A stretch of 64,000 bases of DNA from Perkinsus olseni (GCA_013115125.1 JABANN010000076.1:1-64000); one strand, 5' to 3'; shown: positions 11,553 through 24,442, numbered from the stretch's first letter. Program-made: numbers and translations. Notes: generated by a model not told the origin, from the letters alone.

Positions 11553-13406
11553 TTAGTGGGAGAAGGTCATCTTCTGCTCGCTAGCATTGCCCATCTTGAA
11601 GAAGTCGTTACCCTTATCATCAACAATGATGAAGGCAGGGAAGTCGACGACGTCAATCTTCCAGACGGCCTCCATACCGAGCTCCTCCATATCGAGGCAC
11701 TCCACCTTCTTGATGCTCTTATCGGCAAGGATGGCAGCGACACCACCGATGGAACCGAGATAGAAACCACCGTGCTTCTTGCAAGCCTCAGGGACCATAT
11801 CGCTACGGTTACCCTTGCCAATCATGATCATGGAGCCACCGTTGGCCTGGAAGGGCTCAACATAGGGGTCCATACGGTTGGAGGTGGTGGGGCCGAAGGA
11901 ACCGGAAGGCTTTCCATCGGGCTTCTTGGCGGGGCCGGCGTAGTACACGGGGTACTTCTTGATGTAGTCGGGGAGACCCTTGCCGCTCTCGAGCATTTCC
12001 ATCATCCTCGCGTGAGCGATATCACGAGCGACGATAATGGTACCAGTGAGGGCCACACGAGTCTTGACGGGGTACTTGCTCAAGGTGGCGAGAGCTTCCT
12101 TCTGGGGCAAGTTCAAATCAATCTTGACGGCCTCATCTTGTTCCTCGCCGAAATCGGGCATATACTTGGCCGGGTTCTTCTCAAGCTTCTCAATGAAGAT
12201 TCCCTCGGGGGTGATCTTAGCAAGGCACTGACGATCGGCAGAGCAGCTGACGCCAAGGCCGACAGGGCAAGAAGCACCGTGACGAGGAAGACGGACGACG
12301 CGAACATCGTGGGCGAAGTACTTGCCGCCGAACTGAGCACCGATACCAAGCTCCTGGCAGTTCTTGAGGAGCCTCTCCTCCCAGTAGATATCACGGAAGG
12401 CACGACCGGTGGAATCACCGCTGGTCGGAAGACCATCGTAGTACTTGGTGGAGGCCAACTTGACAGTCTTCATGGTCTGATCAGCAGACTGACCGCCGAT
12501 GACGACAGCGATGTGATAGGGTGGGCAAGCGGAGGTGCCGAAGTGAGCGATCTCCTTCATGAGGAAGCTCTCAAACTCCTTCTCCTTGAGGAAGGCCTTG
12601 GTCTTCTGGAAGAGCTGGAACTTGTTGGCAGATCCGCCACCCTTGGCGATGACGTGGAACTTGTAGGCGAGCTCGTCACCGGGATGACCGGCGTAGAGTT
12701 CGATTTGAGCGGGCAAGTTGCAGCCAGTGTTCTTCTCCTCGAACATGCTCAAGGGGGCGACCTGGGAGTAACGGAGGTTGTCCTGAGTGTAAGCATCATA
12801 AACGCCCTTGGTGATGGCCTGCTCGTCGACGCCACCAGTGAGGACACGCTCGCCCCTGTAACCGTAGACACAGGCGGTACCAGTATCCTGGCAGGAAGGG
12901 AGGACGAGGCCGGCAGAGATGCAGGCGTTCTTCAACAACTCCATAGCAACGAAACGATCGTTAGCAGAGGCCTCGGGGTCCTTAAGGATCTTCTGGACCT
13001 GCTGGAGATGGGCGCTTCTGAAGTAATGCTCAACATCCTTGATGCAGGTCTGGGTGAGGTTAGCGATGGCCTCGGGGTCGACCTGAAAGTTAGATAGACT
13101 ATGTCGCACTGCGACCTCTTCATGCGGCCACGATCATCCAATAATGAGTTGAGAAGTGAGTTGGTGCGTTATCGTACCTTGAGGAAGTCAAGTCCATCGG
13201 GGCCCTTAACGACGGAGACACCTTCCTTGGAAAGAAGCTCGTACTCGGGCTCCTGAAATCAACACAGACGTTGTCCTCCCCATGCAGCTCTCCTAACCGG
13301 CACGACTAAGAGTCAGCGGCAAAGCTCATAAAGATACTACCTCCCCGTTGGCGTGCGTCTGGAAGAGGGGGGCGTACTTGTCGAAGAACGTCGACTCGGG
13401 ACTCAT
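11553..13406 (-). CDS. Fumarate hydratase class I, copy 2
   Basis: Minus-strand exons are 13341-13406, 13178-13252 and 11553-13082, giving about 556 residues. It starts [20 protein letters not shown] and ends KMTFSH. It has the same iron-sulfur cysteine motifs ([32 protein letters not shown]) and the [11 protein letters not shown] signature as copy 1. Intron positions and phases match the other copies. Its second intron is almost identical to that of copy 3, although copy 3 lies about 9 kb away beyond an unrelated gene. In the coding region it differs from both other copies at [11 protein letters not shown] and at a Pro in [10 protein letters not shown] 3' splice site lies about 20 nt before the ATG, possibly for trans-splicing. 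Confidence 0.96.
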
Positions 13407-14569
13407 TGTAATAAGCACGGAATAACTGTAACGAAATTCAATGAGCGATCCATAATACTCCGGCAGTGTGGTATGCATTCTTACGAGACTAGCTGCAACT
13501 GGGATAGCTTCGCTAAATCTTGCTATCTTGCATTTCCTCCGGGTACGCCGGCTCGGGAACATCCTCACATCAGACTTGTCAAGTAAGCTCCCAGGATTGA
13601 ATTCAACATGTAAAGACAATGCTGAGAGCGCTAATAGAGCTCAAGAAGGGTCCATTGCACACTCGTTGCAGTTCATTGATGAGGAGCGATACCCCAGCGT
13701 ATTTTCGATGGGGAGCTCAGACGAACCTCAATTGTTCAGCTCGGTATTCCTTGGCTAATGGGACTTTGGGGCACTTCAACGACATGCCTTATGCTTCATG
13801 TTACTGCAAATGGAGAGGATGTTCATTCAACGCCCACTACTGGGGAGGAGGGTATCACTGCGGTTTGAATTTGCATCTCAGGAGTCCTGAGTCAGGACAT
13901 GAGAATGTGTGAGGGGAGGGAGNNNNNNNNNNNNNNNNNNNNNNNNNNNNNNNNNNNNNNNNNNNNNNNNNNNNNNNNNNNNNNNNNNNNNNNNNNNNNN
14001 NNNNNNNNNNNNNNNNNNNGAGATCGGACATGGCAATTGGTGAGGGGAGGGAGATCGGACATGGCAATTGGTGAGGGGAGGGAGATCGGACATGGCAATT
14101 GGTGAGGGGAGGGAGATCGGACATGAGATTGTGTGATGGGTAGTTATGGCTGTGTTGACGGCGGATGCGAGCTCGACCCAGCCCTTCTCTCCCTGGATGT
14201 GGAAGTAGGATACTAGTGACTGCTGGCTCGGCTCAGACTGGGTATGGAGTGGGGCAGCTCCTGTGTCCGACTGACCAGTGGTGGCTTCCAAATAATAGTT
14301 GGCGGCAAGCGAAAACTACAGTGTGGTTGCTGCCTCTGACTCTGATATATACCATGCGAGTCAGAGCAGAGCCACTCGCTGCTCGCACTCCCGACCTCTG
14401 CGTCATGGGAGTTCCGCTGCGAATGCCTGACGGGATGATTGTAGAACTTGCCAGCTATCTTGTGGATCCATTACTGCTGCCTGCAGGATGTATATCTGTC
14501 TTATTTAATGTTCGCCTCGCCTAACCCCAAGTTCACCGTCACCGGAAGAAGGTATCGCCTAATACCTCG
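13407..14569. other. Intergenic region with a satellite array and sequencing gap
   Basis: Separates the divergent fumarase copy 2 and CKK-protein genes. It contains the 31-bp tandem array and N run listed separately. Short ORFs at 13619-13912 and 14165-14524 have no recognisable motif. Confidence 0.6.
13895..14145. repeat. 31-bp tandem repeat array interrupted by an assembly gap
   Basis: Units begin at 14021, 14052, 14083 and 14114 with an exact 31-base period; three copies are perfect and carry AGATCGGACATGGCAATTGG. Degenerate end units occur at about 13897-13922 and 14114-14145, where GAGAATGTGTG or GAGATTGTGTG replaces the centre. The N run 13923-14019 (97 bases) lies inside the array, so true copy number is unknown. 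Confidence 0.95.
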
Positions 14570-17500
14570 ATGAGTGCCGTCACGTCAGCTCTCAGGCGAA
14601 ATTCAACTGGGTCTCCAAGCCTCTCGGAGCTCAGCCCTCGCATGAAGCAAGGCATTGAAGCTGCTGTTAGACGGGCGAAGCTGGCTAGAGAGAGGAGAAA
14701 CAGTAGTACCGGAACGGTCCCATAGTCGTGTGTGCCACAGAGGTGACTGCTTTTAATCTGCAGGCCTAGCGTTGCCTCCTCCCGTGCGAAGGCGTTCAAC
14801 ACTCAAGGGGATGATACCTGTAGAAACTCCTTCGCAAGCTACAGCGGAAGGTGGAAGGGCATCTCAAGGTGACACCGTCTCCGGGCAATATCGCGTCTAC
14901 GAGCTCTCGAGCATCGTTCCAGTTGCCGAAAGTGGACGGGAGCGGCGAGCATCGAGTCCAGCGGTAGAGGGTGAAGCTGGGCCGCCGGTAGTAACGACGA
15001 GAGCAAGGGAGATGGGCAGGCAAAGTGTGACGAGGCCGTTGGCTACTCCTGAGCTGGTGTCGAGAATGGAGACGTGGATCGATGAGATCAGGGCTGAGCT
15101 ACTCGAGGTTGAGTCTGAGTAGTAAATTCTCATGCCCGTCAAGCTTGGACTATTGTAACTGTTGCTAGACTCACCGAGGGACCAGCTTCCCTAGAGACTG
15201 ACGGGATTGCCGGTGTCACCCCACGGGGCAGCCTAACAACGGTGAGATCTCCCGTTAAGTGATTCGAGTGATGCGTCTGTACTCGCCTTAGCCGCGGCTT
15301 CGTGGGGCAGGGATCCTCTCGCGACTACTGGCGGTCCAAGAGACTGATGGGCCATCAGGCGCTGCGGAGGTGACTCGTAGTAGCAGTCAGTCCGAAAGAT
15401 CCTCCCCCGCCCGTAGTGGTGCCACTGAAGTAGGCACCCTGCTGCTACCGCTTGCGGTCCTGTCTGGGGTGGTGCAGTGGCATAAGACAGCTTCTTCTCA
15501 GTCCGTTATAGCGGATGCTCCAGAGTCGCTCGAGAGCTCGGTATCCCCGGTCAGTTCTAGCAGCTCAGTGACGGCATCACCACCCATGCAGCCGATGAGT
15601 AGGGTTGCTGCGTCGCTGTCTTATCGTCGTGGCGGAGCGGTGTGCTTGTTATCGCTAGGGCGTGGGTTCGATGCCTTGTTGATGCCCCTTATGGCTCATC
15701 TAATTCCAGCGCATTACTGGCCTCGCAGTTCAGTTGGTGATAGTCAGCTTATCAGGTGATGAGCCTTCGCTTGTGGCCGACACACCTGCGGACTCGCCTT
15801 ACACGGAGGCTCCCACTGAACTTAACGAGTCCAATACAACTATGGACCTGGGGGGTCCCACACGAGAGAGGCTGGACGGCATGGTGGAGGATATTCAGTA
15901 GGCACAACTTCCTCGGCTTCCTTCAATCGTCGTTCTAGGAGCATCGAACGGTCGGCGTTCAAGCTCCGGTGCGCTGTGAATCGGATGATCTCGGACCAGT
16001 CCGCGGTACTTACTCACCGTAGCGTCATGTCTGCTCAATCATCACCACGCCTCACATTGGGGACCCCGCGGTTGGAAGGTGAGAGTCAGTTCGAAACGGC
16101 GCGTCGAGTCTCGGCCGTGATAGCTTATCCCAGTCCTCCTCGCTCAGCGTAGTGTCCCTCCCTTTAGATGCCGGTCCCCTTAGTGCAAGATCATCTATCG
16201 GCCGCCCGAGGCATCATTCACTGATGTCAGTCGATCTTCGAGCCCCCCCACCGATCTCCAGGGGGAGTCACGTCGCCACAGTAAATACAGCAATGGAGAG
16301 TATGTGGCAGACACTTGGTGGTTCAGGTGCGAGAGACCATGCTCACGCCACGAGGGGTCAGCCGAGTGGCATACAAGTTCCCGACGGCCCGAGACATCTA
16401 CTCGGCTGTGCACAGGGGGATGAAACCCTGGGACGTTAGTGTGGTTCTTCTGAACAAGTAGCTAGTCGTCGCCTTCCGGCATGCCACGTTGAGTGTTCAT
16501 TATTGATGTGTTATGGCAATGACAATCTCCCTTGTTCTGTTAATTAGTGCTGAGGCTGTAGAGGGGCCCGGGTATACTAACTGAGGGCGGCGCGACGTAG
16601 CATCATCCCTACAATGAGCCGCGACACTCATTCCCAGGAGAGCCTCTCAGCCTTTGTTGCATTCAAAGAGGATGAACTCTTGGGGATCCAGGAGGTTCAC
16701 CAGCGGCACGTCACCTACCAATAGCAGTCGAATGCAAACCCTATCGGAGAAGTTGAATCGGATAAGGCAGCAGAGGCGAGCCTTGGATGAGCTCACTAAT
16801 AGCGACTATATCGACCACGGCTCGAGTACGGATGCGAGGCAGCCTCGTGGGAAAGGGAAGCTCTCCATCGCCTTAGGGACCTCATCAGCGCGCCAGTCGC
16901 TATCTACCGCAGGAAGGGGAGGTGGGGCGGCCGACAGACACGCCGGGACTAGCAGGTAAACTGGCTATGTGAAAACTGGCTATGCTCGGAGCGACGGATG
17001 CTATAGATCGGAGGTGTGCCATCCTTATCAGGTTGAGCAGCGGATGGGCCGGTTCGAAGGAAGAGGACTCACCCGGCAGGCGATTACCTAGTACTCAGAA
17101 TATCACCGGTCACTTGATCGGCTATGTTATTCCTCCCATAGATGTTTACGTTGACGAGTCCGCTGACGCAAGGCACCCGATGCCTGAGCGCACGCTGTAG
17201 ATATCGTCTGCGTTACAGTCGTAGTCCGTCCATGATTCTCGCTCAGGCCTGCTTCTGCTGCTACTTCTTCATCTCCTCGCAGTGGAGCTGTATTGAACGA
17301 CGACAAAGCGGCACCTACACTGCCACCAGCACGACCAGTGGAGACTACAGTTTCCGGTAGTGAGGGCATCCAGAGGATTTTCATGCACATGGTACCTCTC
17401 CCACAGGTTATGAGTGCGATACTGATCGGCCCGAGCTAGTGCCGGCAGCTGATGGGAGTCGGGAGCGGCGAAGGAGTCTGGGGGAGAGTTGGTATCGTCT

Positions 17501-20220
17501 GGAACGGCAACGCAGCATCGAAGGCCTCGTCCTGAATGCCGCCGGCGCCACTGAGCACTGCCCCCAGCAAGTGCCGCATGATGAGCCGGAAGAGCAGCTG
17601 CGAGAGAGCCCCGCGGCGTTCCAATTCGGTGCACAGGATTATGGTGGTAGTGGGGAGTACTTGGACTCTTACGCCAATACCTCGGGAATGTACTCCAGCT
17701 ACGGAACGGGAGACAATATCGGTAGCTATGATGACGGCGGCCCGTTCAGTAACCGATCCGGGGCGAATTACCAACCGAGGGAGCGAGAGGAAACAGTACC
17801 GACTGTCATGTACTACGATGAGGAGGAGGGCGAGGATAGTGAGGGCTATGACGGGAATGGGTCATATCCGATGGAGGAGTATTCAACACGAGGAGATTAT
17901 CACAGCAGACCGCCGGAGCTCAGTCGAGGGCGTTGGGAGGAGAACGACGATGGAGAGGCGCTTGTGTATGGAGGAGGGCGTGAACCGGGTCGGGACGGTT
18001 ACGAGGAGGGGCGGGCCACAGAGGTGGATTGGAGTTCACGAGGGCGTGGTCCAGCGGAGAAAGGACGACGGAGCTACGACGGGTCCAGCCACGGTGTGCC
18101 GCTCTCACGAGAGGAGGGCAAGGGTTACTTCATGGCTGAGCGAGAGACGCGTTCGGAAGTCTACGAGGTTGGCGATGTGGAGGACCCCTACCTTCGGAGG
18201 GGGTCTGACACTGACTACGGTGAGAGCAACGAGGCGGCCGCAAGAGGGGGTGATGCCGGTGGGGTGGGGCCTCTCCCGGACTACTACGGTTGGGAGGCTG
18301 GTGATGGAGTGTATGGCCAGTCCCGCTATCAGCATTCCTCGGAGACTTACTACTCGGCAGAGGAGGGCTACCCCTACGCAGAGGAGGGAGAGAGACGACG
18401 GGGCGAAGGAGGTGCCGAACAGTATGGTGATGCTGAGGGCGGATACGCTGGCGTGGGAACTGCGGTGCCAAGAGAGCATCACTCGCGGAGCGGTATCTAT
18501 CACGGGGCTCTGGAAGATGTCGTCTGCGTTGAGGGGAGAGCAAGTGTTGACGATGGTGTGATAAGTACGGGCAGCGCGGAATGGAGCTCCCACGAGGAGG
18601 GTCCTGAGGACCCCGCACTGGGGATGGGGTATGCTAGGGATGGCTACTCATCCGTCAGTGAATCTGTGACCCGTCGGATTCATTCTGGGGGTGACCACGC
18701 GGCTGAGTCGGGGCTTGTTGACGGCCCAATCGCGTTGGCACCCCATCAATACGGCGATAGTGGGAGTTTGCGCGTCGGAGAGGGGGGCCCACGCCGAGGA
18801 GGGGCTGGAGGGGGGCGACAAGTAGAAAAAGGAGAAGTCAGCGTTGCTCAGTCTATCACCGGCTGGCACCTCAGGGGTAGGCTCCTGCCCCTGCGGTCTG
18901 GGTCAGACCTACTTCAGATTCTTTCGATCCTAGGAGCGAGTCTCCTGCTCCCCAGGGAGTGGAGCTGTCGGAGCTCTCGACGCGAGAAGCATCAGTCGAT
19001 GTGATTTCAACTGATATCAAGTGAGTTTCGGCCTTACTGCTGCTGAGGTCCTTCAGGCGCTGTTGCTCCCCTCAGTCCTTTCGAGCTCTGCAGCGGGGTT
19101 ATCCGAAAACGGCGCGAGGCCGCCGACATACGGGACTTCTTTGCGGCAGAAATGTGGCGGGAGAAGACGGAGCTGAAGTTGCGGAGAGAAGAGGGTCAGA
19201 GGCTTCGTGGACTCGTGGTCGAGGAACTAAGAAGGCGTTCTGAGGAAACACCCAAAAGCTCTCGCGTAGTTGCCGAATGTGATGCAGAGCCCAGTCTAGC
19301 CATGAGCCCGCCTGCGATCATGGCAGAAGAGAGCGCAGTGGGATCGGAAGAAGCTTCGGACGACCACGTGGGGTACCGGACAAAAGGAGGGGTGTTGGTC
19401 GAGCTGGATCCTGATATAAATAAGTTCGACAGCCCGGACGTGAGGCGGGCCCGGGAGAACCCTTTGGAGCGGAGGAAGCGAGAAGCTGAGCGGCGCATCT
19501 CGTCGATGCGAGACAGACCGAATTCAGCTGTGACTATGGCGCCCCAGGTGGCTGCTGGCGATCTGTACCAACCCACTCCTCCCTGACGATTTCCCTGTCA
19601 TGGGACTTCTGTGGGTTGCAGCGGTTCGGCGGAATCTGATTCTCAGGGTGTCCGCTCCCCCGCAAGAGTATCCCCAACGAGGATTCCGAAGACGCCACCA
19701 CGTTCGGAGGAGCAGCAGAGCTGGTTGCCCCGTGGTCTTCGGTACTCTGATTCCCTCACCAGAACAAGATGCTGATCGCTGCCATCAGCCGCCCGTCGTC
19801 GTCCGCGTCGTCAGAAAGACGCACTCCGCTGAGCTGTGACTTGGCTAGCATGGACTCGCGAACGACCAACTTGGGGAACAACCGAAAGATCGTTATCAAC
19901 GCCATCTCCTGGGTGGGGCAGCGGGCTTGTGGGCAGATCATCTCCCGCCTCGCTCCGCTAGGGAATTTTAGCATTTTTAGGCTTTACTTGGCGGTGCTGT
20001 GAACAAGAAGAACAGAGAAGCAGTGTTGAGTGCGGCTACGAGTAGATTCAATAAGCTAGTTGTGCTGTTCAAGGACGAGGTCACCGGCCGCCAGGTTTAC
20101 AGGTAGGCGACGCTTCCAGAATCCCAGGGTCCATTGGCAACTTATACCGCAGTCACTCATGAAGATTCTGTACAATTCTATTCCGAATTAGATGAGGCTA
20201 CACGCATTGGGAGGGGCTGA
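14570..20220 (+). CDS. CKK-domain (CAMSAP/Patronin-like) microtubule minus-end protein
   Basis: Large multi-exon gene starting MSAVTSALRRNSTGSPSLSE at 14570. The first intron is 14703-14763. A long disordered middle follows, including the 17439-18860 exon, rich in Gly, Tyr, Glu, Ser and Arg, then a charged helix near 19150-19230. The last exons chain in phase: ending 19564, 19622-19734, 19815-19912 and from 19981. They encode a CKK-like core: NNRKIVINAIS, then GGAVNKKNREAVLSAA and LVVLFKDEVTGRQVYR. This follows the family pattern N-R/K-xI-xNA-L/I-S, LxGxVN and hydrophobic-LFRD. In animals CKK binds microtubule minus ends. A last exon at 20128-20220 (EDSVQFYSELDEATRIG) may complete the domain; alternatively the gene stops at TAG 20104-20106. 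The usual N-terminal calponin-homology domain was not seen. Middle exon borders between about 15100 and 17400 are uncertain. Confidence 0.6.
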
Positions 20221-22364
20221 GGGTCCCTAAGTGGTCATGGGCGTCCCAAAGGCCCGTCCATACACCTAATCCCTCCGATTCATCCTTGAACACTGTAGCC
20301 CTCTCGTAGCTCTATTATGGTTGCAGTCGGTAAACTAGCAGCTGAGAGCCCGGCCATCGCTAGACCCACAAAGCCAGTGGGAGAGTGACAGTTGTCGAGA
20401 TCGTTAGGAAAGTCTCGTATCGTAGAGAAGAACATAGTAAGGTTTCCTTTCTGCCACAACTTAAACTTGACGCGGTTCGCGCTGCAATAAGGCGCCCATG
20501 ATGAGCCCTTTCGGAACCCGCAAAGGGCTCTTAGTGGAGCGTGAGAATCTCCAACTTCACTGCAAGGACCGAACCTGTTTACGGGGCCCTTAGCCCACAA
20601 GTATTTCTCATTGCCGTCAGAGCACTCTACGGCTTCGATTCGGAAGATCAAGCCTTCAAGCGTCTACACTCAGTGTCTAGCTCTCCCGCGATACTCAAGG
20701 AGCATCACATATCTAAAGCTTACCGGTAAGAGTTCTGGCTTGAAGGTTTCGCCCTTAAGGAGTGTCGTATGGTTTCATCAGGTACACCTCCACTACGAGA
20801 TCGTTCAGAGAAATCCCTGGGCATCGTGCGTTAGACGCGGCAACAGACGCGGTAAGCCTCCATTCACATCTATTGAAGACTCTCAGCCGGCCCAAGAGCT
20901 ATTCATGACTATTTCTAGAACAACTTTCATGCCAGTACAATTTGAAACTTGAGTTCGTGAGGAAGTACACACACACTGTGTGACATCTACCGTACCGGAG
21001 CACTGGGCAGGACATACTTAGAGATAATCCCGGAGCCGAAGTGATCCGATTCGGACCTCGATCAACGTATTGCTGTAACTCAAACCATCTTCTCCGACAC
21101 GCAAGAGCGTAGGGACCATCCGCATCAGATCAACTTTTTCTGGAGCTCTAACTCATTGTGGGCGCACTCTGGGGTTACGCCGCAGCAGAACCACGAGGAG
21201 CTCATGGAGAGCAGCTTTGAAACCCGGGCTTATCCGCGCAGAGACGGAGGCCCGTCATGAGGCTCTTGATATCCGATTTAGCATTAGTGACCGCTGACCA
21301 CAGCGCTAGACTCACGGTTCCACATGCTCATCCGATTGTTGAGGATTTCCAGAGATACACGTCCATCCCCTCGGTCGATGCCTTTCGCCGGGCGATCCCA
21401 GGTCTCGTCTGATCACAACGTAGACTACTTACCGTCTCCGGTGATACACGAACGGCGTCACTTAGACCCTCCTAATTAACTAAGGTGCAACTCTCACCGA
21501 TGGCCCATTCCGCTCGGTTCCTTGGTGCTCCTCATTCCCGTTTAGGTCTTGTTCGATGGCATCCATAACCTTCGACACGGCGTGTGAACTTTCAAACTCG
21601 AAGGAGCCTTGATGGGACGGACCACGAAGACCGTGACTTTGCTACAGGGTGCCGACTTTAAAAGGGCCCACCCCTTCGGCGCCTCACAACGTCGCCATAA
21701 TCCCCGTGATTCTGCCAGCAGATTTCAGCGATTTTCGGCGTTTGGTTCGATATCTCGGGGGTGAAACTTGCGAATAAGATGCGGCTGGAAACGAGGTTCT
21801 GTAGAGCTCGACGAGAGCTGTCGATTAGTGGGGTTACAACTCTCAACTCGTTCGCTCCGAAAACTCATGCGGGGTGGGCCCTTATGAAGTCGGCACCCTG
21901 TATTTCGTAACTCACGCATTGGCGCGGCTGCTACGATGCAGCAGATCAGTAGCCTGTACACAAACTCCCCAATGATTAAATAATCATAGGGACCCGGCAT
22001 CACGAAGTCTCCGTGAGCCACAATCGAGAACACTACACCTTAACTCTCTCGCACCTGGAACCAATCTTAGCGGCATCAACGACTCAGCTGAGCTTCAGCG
22101 CAACTCCTAATCTGAGCAAGACTGGATCAGCTGACTACAAAATTGTGTTACCAAGAATAAATGCTAGAGCCAGTTGTCTTTTAGGAGCACAACTGGCAAC
22201 TAGAATGCGACAACAGAACAAGTATACGAATGAAATGGCAAGATAGCCTAACTTAACTAGCAGCTTGGTTAAAAAAGTCGTAAATTCTATAAATTGTGTT
22301 GAAAGACTTACACCAATTCGCTCTGAATGAGCACCGTCTCTATCGCTTGAAAGCCATAGAGTTG
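20221..22364. other. Repeat-rich intergenic region
   Basis: Lies between the CKK gene and fumarase copy 3. It contains a 260-bp inverted-repeat element (21643-21902). A minus-strand open stretch at 20280-20651 resembles one at 41306-41602. The 20730-20810 segment is loosely similar to 26140-26215. No gene was recognised; decayed transposable elements are the likely content. Confidence 0.5.
21643..21902. mobile_element. MITE-like element with about 32-bp terminal inverted repeats
   Basis: The left terminus (21643-21674) and right terminus (21871-21902) are inverted copies that match at 30 of 32 positions. The outer ends read TACAGGGTGCCGACTT and its complement. If the element begins CAGGG, it is flanked by TA on both sides, which fits a TA target-site duplication as in Tc1/mariner-type elements. 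At 260 bp with no transposase ORF it would be non-autonomous. Confidence 0.8.
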
Positions 22365-24234
22365 CTAAGAGAATTTCAGCTTTTGCTCGCTAACATTGCC
22401 CATCTTGAAGAAGTCGTTACCCTTATCATCAACAATCATGAAGGCGGGGAAGTCGGCGACGTCGATCTTCCACACGGCCTCCATACCGAGCTCCTCCATA
22501 TCGAGGCACTCCACCTTCTTGATGCTCTTATCGGCGAGGATGGCAGCGACACCACCGATGGAACCGAGATAGAAACCACCGTGCTTCTTGCAAGCCTCGG
22601 TGACCATATCGCTACGGTTACCCTTGCCAATCATGATCATGGAGCCACCGTTGGCCTGGAAGGGCTCAACATAGGGGTCCATACGGTTGGAGGTGGTGGG
22701 GCCGAAGGAACCGGAAGGCTTTCCATCGGGCTTCTTGGCGGGGCCGGCGTAGTACACGGGGTACTTCTTGATGTAGTCGGGGAGACCCTTTCCACTCTCG
22801 AGCATATCCATCATTCTCATGTGAGCGATATCACGAGCGACGATAATGGTACCAGTGAGGGCCACACGAGTCTTGACGGGGTACTTGCTCAAGGTAGCGA
22901 GAGCTTCCTTCTGGGGCAAGTTCAAGTCAATCTTGACGGCCTCATCTTGGTCATCGCCGAAATCGGGCATATACTTGGCGGGGTTCTTCTCGAGCTTCTC
23001 AATGAAGACTCCCTCGGGGGTGATCTTAGCAAGGCACTGACGATCAGCAGAGCAGCTGACACCAAGGCCGACAGGGCAAGAAGCACCGTGACGGGGAAGA
23101 CGGACGACGCGAACATCGTGAGCGAAGTACTTGCCGCCGAACTGAGCGCCGATACCGAGCTGCTGGCAGTTCTTGAGGAGCCTCTCCTCCCAGTAGAGAT
23201 CACGGAAGGCACGACCGGTGGAATCGCCGCTGGTCGGAAGGCCATCGTAGTACTTAGTGGAGGCCAACTTAACAGTCTTCAGAGTCTGGTCAGCAGAGAG
23301 ACCGCCGATGGCAACGGCGATGTGATAAGGCGGGCAAGCGGAGGTGCCGAAGTGAGCGATCTGCTTCATGAGGAAACTTTCGAACTCCTTCTCCTTGAGG
23401 AAGACCTTAGTTTTTTGGAAGAGCTCAAACTTGTTAGCAGATCCGCCACCCTTGGCGATGACGTGGAACTTGTAGGCGAGCTCGTCACCCGGATGACCGG
23501 CGTAGAGTTCAATTTGAGCGGGCAAGTTGCAGCCAGTATTCTTCTCCTCGAACATGCTCAAGGGGGCGACCTGGGAGTAACGGAGGTTGTCCTGAGTGTA
23601 AGCATCATAGACGCCCTTGGTGATGGCCTGCTCGTCGACGCCACCAGTGAGGACACGCTCGCCCCTGTAACCGTAGACACAGGCGGTACCAGTATCCTGG
23701 CAAGAGGGGAGGACGAGGCCGGCAGAGATGCAGGCGTTCTTCAACAACTCCATAGCAACGAAACGATCGTTAGCAGAGGCCTCGGGGTCCTTAAGGATCT
23801 TCTGGACCTGCTGGAGATGGGCGCTTCTGAAGTAATGCTCAACATCCTTGATGCAGGTCTGGGTGAGGTTAGCGATGGCCTCGGGGTCGACCTGAAAGTT
23901 AGATAGACTATGTCGCACTGCGACCTCTTCACGCGGCCACGATCATCCAGTAATGAGTTGAGAAGTGAGTTGGTGCGTTATCGTACCTTGAGGAAGTCAA
24001 GTCCATCGGGGCCCTTAACGACGGAGACACCTTCCTTGGAAAGAAGCTCGTACTCGGGCTCCTGAAATCACCACAGACGTCACCTTTCACATCCACTCCC
24101 ACGTCTTAGGAAACTCGAACCATCCTTCAACCAGTAGCGTCACTGAGAAGGGTCGGTGACGTCCGTACTTTGGCGTTGGCATGTGTTTGGAACAGAGGGA
24201 CGTACTTGTCGAAGAACGTCGACTCGCGACTCAT
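22365..24234 (-). CDS. Fumarate hydratase class I, copy 3
   Basis: Minus-strand exons are 24169-24234, 23987-24061 and 22365-23891, giving about 555 residues. It starts [20 protein letters not shown] and ends KLKFS. All cluster cysteine motifs and [11 protein letters not shown] are intact. It carries several private changes ([37 protein letters not shown]). Exon 2 and intron 2 are nearly identical to copy 2, while [11 protein letters not shown] and DMVTEACKK match copy 1. It looks functional. The mosaic pattern suggests gene conversion among the copies rather than simple tree-like divergence. Confidence 0.96.
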
Positions 24235-24442
24235 TGTTATCAGCGACGGGCAACTGCGATGAAATCCAGGCACAACGTCATTCGTTCATGCACGGTATGC
24301 ATGCGACGGAGAACAACGAAGCCGTGATACAGCCCCGTAAGGAATCCCAACTAATACAACTCTCGTTCGCTTCTCTGACACTATCCCACCCTCGGATGAG
24401 CCGACGCAATTCACCCACCCTTGGCAACATGTAACTCGCTAC

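Noticed and set aside
13899-14291. ORFs running through the N run and satellite
   Set aside because: They exist only because N codons are read as X and the 31-bp repeat cycles frames; no coding evidence.
17920-18618. Minus-strand Arg/Pro/His-rich ORFs opposite the long CKK-gene exon
   Set aside because: Low-complexity shadows of a Gly/Glu/Tyr-rich exon; no motif and no splice structure.
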